Positions 34,192 to 34,329 of a stretch of DNA of 34,329 nucleotides are shown one piece after another. The stretch is from positions 1 to 34,329 of the forward strand of contig JACZKE010000015.1 of the NCBI GenBank assembly GCA_014860225.1, in the 5' to 3' direction. Position 1 is the stretch's first letter. Each line of letters starts with the position of its first letter. The DNA is from Desulfuromonadales bacterium (GTDB lineage Bacteria; Desulfobacterota; Desulfuromonadia; Desulfuromonadales; BM103). The notes beneath the pieces are model-generated. The model did no database searches, was not told the DNA's origin, and was given only the letters and a program-made list of their open reading frames with translations. Both the position numbers and the translations under genes were made by a program.

Positions 34192-34329
34192 TAGCAGCCT
34201 GTCGGACTATCCATGAGCCGGCTGCAAATCCGGCTGTTTGGCCCATATTTCAGCTCCTTTTTGGTCCATAGCTACGGCTATGAACCTGCAAATGAGCTAA
34301 AATCTGTTCTCAAACATCCAAATTTTCGC
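34192..34329 (+). repeat. 167-bp inverted-terminus repeat, copy D (truncated by window edge)
   Basis: The first 138 bases are present and start with the perfect 19-base terminus TAGCAGCCTGTCGGACTAT; the last 29 lie outside the window. The sequence differs from copy C at only a few positions. It lies 12 bases after the exonuclease stop codon, in the same orientation as that gene. Confidence 0.93.

Noticed and set aside
1-34329. CRISPR array formed by the recurring repeat
   Set aside because: The four copies are 7 to 18 kb apart and 167 bp long, with no regular spacers and no cas genes.
1-34329. Integron attC sites
   Set aside because: The termini do not show the RYYYAAC/GTTRRRY core sites, no integrase is present and the genes between copies are operons rather than single cassettes.
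1-34329. tRNA or rRNA genes
   Set aside because: I looked for T-loop GGTTCGA-type motifs and cloverleaf pairing and for conserved rRNA segments and found none.

Overview
This 34.3 kb chromosomal window appears to come from a Gram-negative bacterium, most likely a proteobacterium sensu lato. CmoA/CmoB, HrpB, YaeQ and YheU are typical of Gammaproteobacteria but also occur in Desulfuromonadales-type lineages. The TAXI-TRAP transporter, the NfeD-slipin pair and the SUI1/YciH protein with an N-terminal Cys cluster lean towards the latter. This placement is inference; no rRNA or tRNA gene is present to settle it.

Region 1 (about 0.4-7.6 kb) is a divergent catabolic cluster. A lambda-crystallin/carnitine-dehydrogenase-like 3-hydroxyacid dehydrogenase and a carboxymuconolactone-decarboxylase-family protein are on the minus strand. 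A class III aminotransferase, both subunits of a 3-oxoacid CoA-transferase, an M20 deacylase and a thiolase are on the plus strand. Together they fit a route in which an acylated or amino/hydroxy acid becomes a 3-oxo acid, is activated by CoA transfer and is cleaved by thiolysis. A complete polar amino acid ABC importer follows (7.9-10.2 kb).

Region 2 (10.3-15.7 kb) holds a PleD-like response regulator with a diguanylate cyclase domain, a minus-strand translation-quality block (cmoA, cmoB, YbaK-type deacylase), a secreted intradiol-dioxygenase-like protein and an SDR protein without the usual YxxxK. Region 3 (15.8-19.5 kb) is a TAXI-family binding protein plus fused TRAP permease, rich in RNA hairpins.

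Region 4 (19.5-34.2 kb) is mostly housekeeping: a cold-shock protein, YheU, slipin and NfeD, a GIY-YIG domain protein, a phosphoesterase, an eight-span membrane protein with presenilin-like motifs, YciH/SUI1, DUF423, an RRM protein, a YkgJ-type Cys-cluster protein, MoeA, an ABC-F ATPase, YaeQ, a 57-residue membrane protein, HrpB and a DEDDh exonuclease.

Two things stand out. First, a 167-bp repeat with 19-bp perfect terminal inverted repeats occurs four times (copies at both window ends, at 7.6 kb and at 15.9 kb). Every copy lies just 3' of a gene and points the same way as that gene, and one is embedded in the predicted 5' leader of the TAXI gene. Second, the 290-residue membrane protein at 24195-25067 carries an Asp in one span, a GIAD motif in the next and a PALP motif in the last. 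This is the arrangement of presenilin/signal-peptide-peptidase intramembrane aspartyl proteases.
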